Below the pieces are notes generated by a model. It was not told the origin of the DNA. It saw nothing but the letters and a program-made list of their open reading frames with translations, and searched no databases. The position numbers and the translations under genes were made by a program. Below are positions 59,517-64,000 of a stretch of 64,000 nt of DNA, piece after piece. The stretch comes from Paramarasmius palmivorus. Taxonomy: Eukaryota; Basidiomycota; Agaricomycetes; Agaricales; Marasmiaceae. Numbering within the stretch: the first letter of the stretch is position 1; each line of letters begins with the position of its first letter. Location of the stretch: assembly GCA_037176845.1 (NCBI GenBank), contig JAYKXP010000003.1, forward strand, positions 744,001 to 808,000. The letters are read 5' to 3'.

Positions 59517-60817
59517 CGGTGTAGCTGTGGAAGATCCTGGACGTGATAATGAATGTTGGGAGAAGGTTAAAAAGCCTGTTCAGACCGTCATCGCTCAGGC
59601 CTCTTAACCACAAGGGAAAACGCAGTCCAAGCGTCAGCTTTGCTATAAACAGTAATAAAAAAGGACAACGTACGGTGGCCGATCTTTGCCATAACCTGCC
59701 GCCATTGATTCGGAGAATGGAATCCACAGGGGACACATATATAAATAAGGCAATTTGAGCCTTCCAAGCTGTGCATTATGACTCGACGCGGAGAGGAGTC
59801 TCATGGCTCGAAGCAACGGTGAGCAGAGAGTAAGAAAGTTCAAGTCGTCAACCAGTGGGTTTGGGAGTTTTTCGGAAACACAGAGCTTATGTATAGACTC
59901 AAAACAAGGCCACCCATATTAGAACTCATCGACCTCGACGTTCCCTGGCTTTGACCCAAATAGGTATAAAAGGCAACGCGTCGAGAACAAAGATCAAACT
60001 TAAATCTCTAAGCGGAGGCGCGGGACAGTGGACACATGATGATAGGGGCGAGAATGATGTCCTTCAACACGGCACTCGTTTCGTGTCCGGGAAGGCCACG
60101 GTAATAGCGAGAGGCGCTCCGCCGAAGTAGAATCGAATTCCAAAGACTTGAGATGTGTTCCATTGACTAATTTCGAGAATAATGTTTCCGCATGTCTTCC
60201 TGAGACTATTATTACGGTAATCTCGTTTATCGTGTGGAAGAAAGCAATAGAAAGAGCCCACAACGCAGTACCCAGATCGGCTGATTATGCACTATACCGT
60301 CGAGATAGGACCGTTGCAGCGAGGAGTCGCCACGAGTTCCGAAGAATACTGTATTTGTTCAGAGTACTAGTCTCTGAAACAGCACTACGCAGTAACGATT
60401 GATGTCCAAGAAAGCCGAGATGCAAGACGATAAAGCAGAGATAGATCGGTGCAAAACGAGTCCGCCGTCACGACAGGCTTGATCCTTGAGTCAGAGTTAC
60501 AAACTTTCCTTTTTCTTCCTGATTGTGAGAGCAAAGATCTATTGTGTTGTCATAGCTGTAGCGTGTCCAAGTTGAGTGTGATGGGTGTGATGGTTGATTG
60601 TTGGGTGCACTCTTTCAATTTGGTCCTGTTGACTTTTTGGACGCGTCTATCACGTGTTCAGATGCAAGTTGATTGAGGTCATCGACGCAAAAAGACCTTG
60701 TTTTTGCCAGGTTCTTGCTACCTCTTTCCTCCTTACCACCACCATCCTCTTCGACCCTTAAAATCCTTACCTGGTGGGCTTATAGGGGTCTTCTAATTCC
60801 TTCACATTACTACGACC
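59517..60817. other. 1.3-kb region without a supported gene; RCC1 promoter at right end
   Basis: The longest gene-free stretch in the window. Short frames on both strands lack family features; some minus-strand pieces near 59520-59830 might belong to the gene at 58623. Near RCC1 it carries ACGCGT at 60641-60646 and CACGTG at 60651-60656, side by side, and a pyrimidine-rich leader (cctctttcctccttaccacc). Confidence 0.4.
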
Positions 60818-62601
60818 ATGGCGCCCACAAGAAAATCGACACGGGCAACATCTGCAAAACCAGCTTCTCAAGCTGCCCCCAAAGCTGCTGCTAAAGCTAG
60901 CGCCACTCGCAGTGCACCAGCGAAAAAACGTGCAGCTTCGCCAGTACGCGAAGCTTCTCCTCCACCGAAGAGATCCAAAAGTGAGGAGCAGAACATTGCT
61001 CCGGGTTCGAAGAAGGCACCAAATTCTAAAACCTCCAAGCCAGTGTCCAGAAAATCCGTAGAACCAGTCGCTCGTCAACGTTCTCGGACAAAACTTGCAA
61101 CTATCGCAGAGGCTGCTGTCGCAGCCCCTCCGCCGCATGTACAGGTCAAGCCATATCTCAACCCTCTACCTTCACCTCCCGAAAAACAGCGCCCAGGTTT
61201 GCAACTTTTTGTGTGGGGTGCAGGCAATTTCGGGCAGTTTGGATTGGGACCAGATGTACTCGATGAGCTCGACAAGCCGAAGAAACACAGCTGGGCTGAG
61301 CAGCAGATGCAGACAGGCACGTTTGGCGAAGAAGGCGCTGGGTTAGAAGACATTGCAGCTGGAGGCATGCACAGCTTAATGGTGGATGAAAAAGGCACGG
61401 TGCGTCTTTTTCCTCATTGACTAGTGACGATGATGACGCTCATTCACTGCAAGATTTGGTCGTGCGGCTTGAACGACGATGCTGCTCTCGGCCGCATTAC
61501 TCATCAAGTTCCAGATCCTGATAAGCCGGGGTCATTCCTAGATATCGACCAGCTTACCGCTTGGCCACACCCTCTACAGTCCCTTGTAGATCAAAAATTC
61601 CGTGCCGTCCAGGTTGCGACCGGTGACAGTATCTGTGCTGCCGTTAGTGACCAAGGTGATTTACGAGTTTGGGGATCGTTCCGAGTAAGTCTCAGCGTTT
61701 GGTTGAACACCAGTCGAAAATTGACGAGCGAGTCTAGGTCAATGAAGGCTCCCTCGGGTTCTCTACAGGCCTGAAGCACCAGTTCTTGCCTGTCCCTATC
61801 CTAGAAAACCAGCTCCTCTCGAAACCGGGAGATAAAGAGAAGGTCTCCTACATTACTGCTGGAGTTAACCATCTTCTCGTTCTAACCACGCACGGAAACA
61901 TTTATACATGGGGAGCAGGAGAGCAAGCGCAGCTGGGAAGAAAAGTCTTGGAGCGTCGGAAGATCCACGGCACTATCCCTGAAAAAGTCACCCTCGGCAA
62001 CCGTTTGCGCAAAGGGAAGGTGATCGGTGCTGGTAGCTTCCATTCCTTCGCCGTTGATGATTCGGGCGATGTGTGGGGTTGGGGTCTCAACACCATGGGC
62101 CAAACGGGGACTGGTTACGAGTCGGAAGACGATGCTCAAGTACAGCTTCCCACTAAAGTCCGCCGGCTGAGCAAAGAAGAACTCGGCGGTGACACAGTCG
62201 TTCAGATTGTTGGTGGCGAGCATCACACACTTTTCCTCACATCCGCTGGCAAAGTCTATGCTTGTGGTCGGTCCAATGCTGGACAGCTGGGACTACCGGA
62301 CGATGACCCGGCGTTCAAGGACCGTGTCGATCCCGACTTCTATCCCGAGCCAGTCCAAGTCAAATTCCCTGATGACGACGATCCTGTTGTATACATATCC
62401 ACAGGCACTCATAACAATCTTGCTGCTACAAAAGACGGCGCTCTGTATTGTTGGGGTCAAGGCACCCAAGGTGAACTTGGTGTTCCTGACGTCGAGGTCA
62501 GAACGCCTCGCGTCATAGTTCGGCGAGAAGGCGGTTCATGGGCTGCGATTAAAGTCGCATGCGGTGGACAGCATACCCTGGGCTTATTCCGGAAAAAATA
62601 G
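60818..62601 (+). CDS. RCC1-type Ran guanine nucleotide exchange factor
   Basis: RCC1 (Pim1/Srm1 in yeasts) loads Ran with GTP on chromatin and so drives nuclear transport and spindle assembly. The first 120 residues are basic and Ala/Ser-rich (MAPTRKSTRATSAKP, KKRAASPVREASPPPKRSKSEE), a nuclear signal and DNA-binding tail. Then come the seven-blade repeats: LQLFVWGAGNFGQFGLG, LEDIAAGGMHSLMVDEKGTIWSCGLNDDAALGR, ICAAVSDQGDLRVWGSFR, ITAGVNHLLVLTTHGNIYTWGAGEQAQLGR, IGAGSFHSFAVDDSGDVWGWGLNTMGQTG, IVGGEHHTLFLTSAGKVYACGRSNAGQLGL, STGTHNNLAATKDGALYCWGQGTQGELG and KVACGGQHTLGLF. Two introns (about 61400-61452 and 61685-61737), in phase. Ends LFRKK. About 560 residues. Confidence 0.94.
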
Positions 62602-63122
62602 ACATTTGTCGAGACCTGCATTTATACTTCAGTTCCCTCCTATATAGATTCTGCATCACGTTGGATTTGTCAACACTACACGCCTGTTAATCACTCCATC
62701 CATCATCTACCACACACAATACATGGCCTCACTTCCACTGTACTCACAGTATTTTATTGTTGATATTTAATGCGTTGTTACTAGTAAACTCTTTAGCTGC
62801 GGGCTCCGCGCGATCACGTGCCATGGATCTTCCTGCATTTCGGGGTCGCGTAATCTTCTAGAGGTCCTGTACTGTGTTCAACGATCAGCGATCCAGCTTC
62901 TACTCTCCTTGTGAGCAGGTCATGTTGCTATACGGAAAAGAAAGAGCAGCCCCTCAAAACACGCACGTTTCTCGCTTGCATAGCCATCGCTATTCGTATG
63001 AGTCTGCAGGGTCTGTCCTGAATGTGAGACTTTTGAACTTCAAGTTACACGTAAGAAGTCTTAAGTTTCGTTCATTCCTGTTTTCTGAAGTGATTCAACA
63101 TTACATCAAAACTATACATGCA
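62602..63122. other. Convergent intergenic region at right
   Basis: A 521-bp stretch between RCC1 and the oxygenase stop. No gene that I can support. Confidence 0.35.
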
Positions 63123-64000
63123 TCAGTTATAGGTCATTGCGAGACGGCCTACAATGTATTCCTCAGTATTCACAGGAGGATACTTCGCTTCTTTGCCGCA
63201 GTTAGGGAGACATGCGATCTCTGTATCGAAGTTGGGATTGCAGAAGAACGCAATAGACTGACGGGCGGGGGTAATGGCCTCGGTCTCATTAATCTTCTTT
63301 GCAGGAGGTGCTACGACCCGATGTAAAGTTGAGCGGAGAACATCGTTACTCCATCTTGATAATAAGTCTCCAACGTTGATGACGATTGTCCCTGGCTGTG
63401 AAGAGCATGTAGAACGGGTACATGGTGTAGACATAAAACTCACGATAGGTGTAGCAGCAATGTAGGATCCTGTGTTTGGGTTTCTCACCTGAAGACCACC
63501 AACCTAGAGGTTATTCAGCACAAATACCATCATCGTCATTGAGGTTTAACACGTACCGAGTCCTAAAGTCCAAAATATGTATTATTTATCGCAGAACTTC
63601 GTGTCGTGGAACTTACCTGGAAGAGTAATGTGAGGGTACCATAATCTACAAAGGTCAGTGCCAAGCGCGATTCGAAGAGGAAGAATGATCTACCAGAGTG
63701 AGCACCAGCTCGAGCTTGTCCCTCTCCATCAAGCAAAGACCGTTTAATGGGAGGGTAAGAAAGGAGCCGGAGAGTATGGCACTGTAGGTCGACTTTCTTG
63801 TCAAAAAAGTTTTCCTGTAGATCCAGTCCGAGGGCAATCGAACGCATCATCTCCACATGAAGCTTGTGACACGTCTGTTCACAAGAGCTCAGCGTATGGT
63901 GGGTGCTACAACCACACATCACTTACCTGGTAAAAGTCCAGAATGGTTTTCTTGAATCCTGGAGCATCACTCTCTTGAGGCCACATGTTCTTCCATTCTG
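63123..64000 (-). CDS. 2-oxoglutarate/Fe(II) oxygenase (isopenicillin N synthase-like), 5' end outside window
   Basis: A non-haem iron dioxygenase of the DIOX_N/2OG-FeII_Oxy type, oxidising small molecules or hormone-like acids. The visible part starts inside the gene: WKNMWPQESDAPGFKKTILDFYQ, then TCHKLHVEMMRSIALGLDLQENFFD, LRLLSYPPIKRSLLDGEGQARAGAHS, DYGTLTLLFQ (His-x-Asp metal site), VGGLQVRNPNTGSYIAATPI, PGTIVINVGDLLSRWSNDVLRSTLHRV (distal His), and RQSIAFFCNPNFD (Arg-x-Ser that binds 2-oxoglutarate). It ends TEEYIVGRLAMTYN. All three metal ligands are present. A probable 6-nt exon, GACTCG at 63557-63562, completes the common LLFQDSVGGLQV phrase. The gene continues beyond position 64000. 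Confidence 0.9.
63557..63562 (-). other. Probable 6-nt microexon of the oxygenase gene
   Basis: On the minus strand GACTCG lies between intron 63563-63616 (gtaagt...tttag) and intron 63504-63556 (gtacgt...ctctag). It codes Asp-Ser and restores LLFQDSVGG, the usual family sequence. Skipping it would keep the frame, so the case rests on splice sites and conservation rather than on frame. Confidence 0.6.

Overview
The window reads as nuclear DNA of a filamentous basidiomycete, most likely an Agaricomycete. Genes are tightly packed on both strands. Nearly every gene is cut by short GT-AG introns of about 45-65 nt. Several families are typical of that group: DUF6534 membrane proteins, DUF3602 GRGGxGN-repeat proteins, membrane-anchored spermidine-synthase-like proteins and fungal O-fucosyltransferase-like proteins. 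I see no rRNA, tRNA, CRISPR array or intact transposon. I support 32 protein genes; two run off the window edges (left: 5'-truncated hypothetical; right: 5'-truncated 2-oxoglutarate oxygenase). Exon joins were made by hand from splice consensus, reading phase and family conservation, so exon edges are models, not measurements.

Layout. 1-11 kb: partial hypothetical gene, C2H2 zinc-finger regulator, USP-type deubiquitinase, KRE6/SKN1-type beta-1,6-glucan synthesis protein, haspin kinase. 11-19.4 kb: mostly housekeeping genes in divergent and convergent pairs: PSF2 (GINS), YVC1 (TRP channel), ARPC3 (Arp2/3), NOB1 (20S pre-rRNA cleavage), LEU2. 19.4-29 kb, all minus strand: two tandem O-fucosyltransferase-like paralogues, a DUF6534 protein, a coiled-coil/zinc-finger protein and a small PY-motif membrane protein. 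29-42 kb: RIB1 (GTP cyclohydrolase II), a GH17 glucanase, VPS17 (retromer), MAK16 and PEX14 sharing a 99-bp divergent promoter, and glycogen branching enzyme. 42.7-48.3 kb: an extremely intron-split metacaspase, a DUF3602 repeat protein whose introns recur at the same codon of the repeat, and a small SMP-domain protein. 48.5-59.5 kb: tandem short-chain dehydrogenases, a membrane-anchored spermidine-synthase-like protein, an alpha/beta-hydrolase, a MATH-BTB-like protein and an unknown protein. 60.8-64 kb: RCC1 and the 2-oxoglutarate oxygenase.

There is no operon-like logic. Most neighbours are unrelated housekeeping genes, though several tight divergent pairs probably share promoters. The most unusual content is in gene architecture. 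The metacaspase seems to need a 4-nt microexon next to its catalytic His; skipping it would create a stop codon at the junction. The oxygenase has a probable 6-nt microexon. The DUF3602 gene carries introns at one identical codon position in four of six repeats. Two introns appear to be GC-AG. I found no convincing new multi-gene defence, mobile or biosynthetic system.
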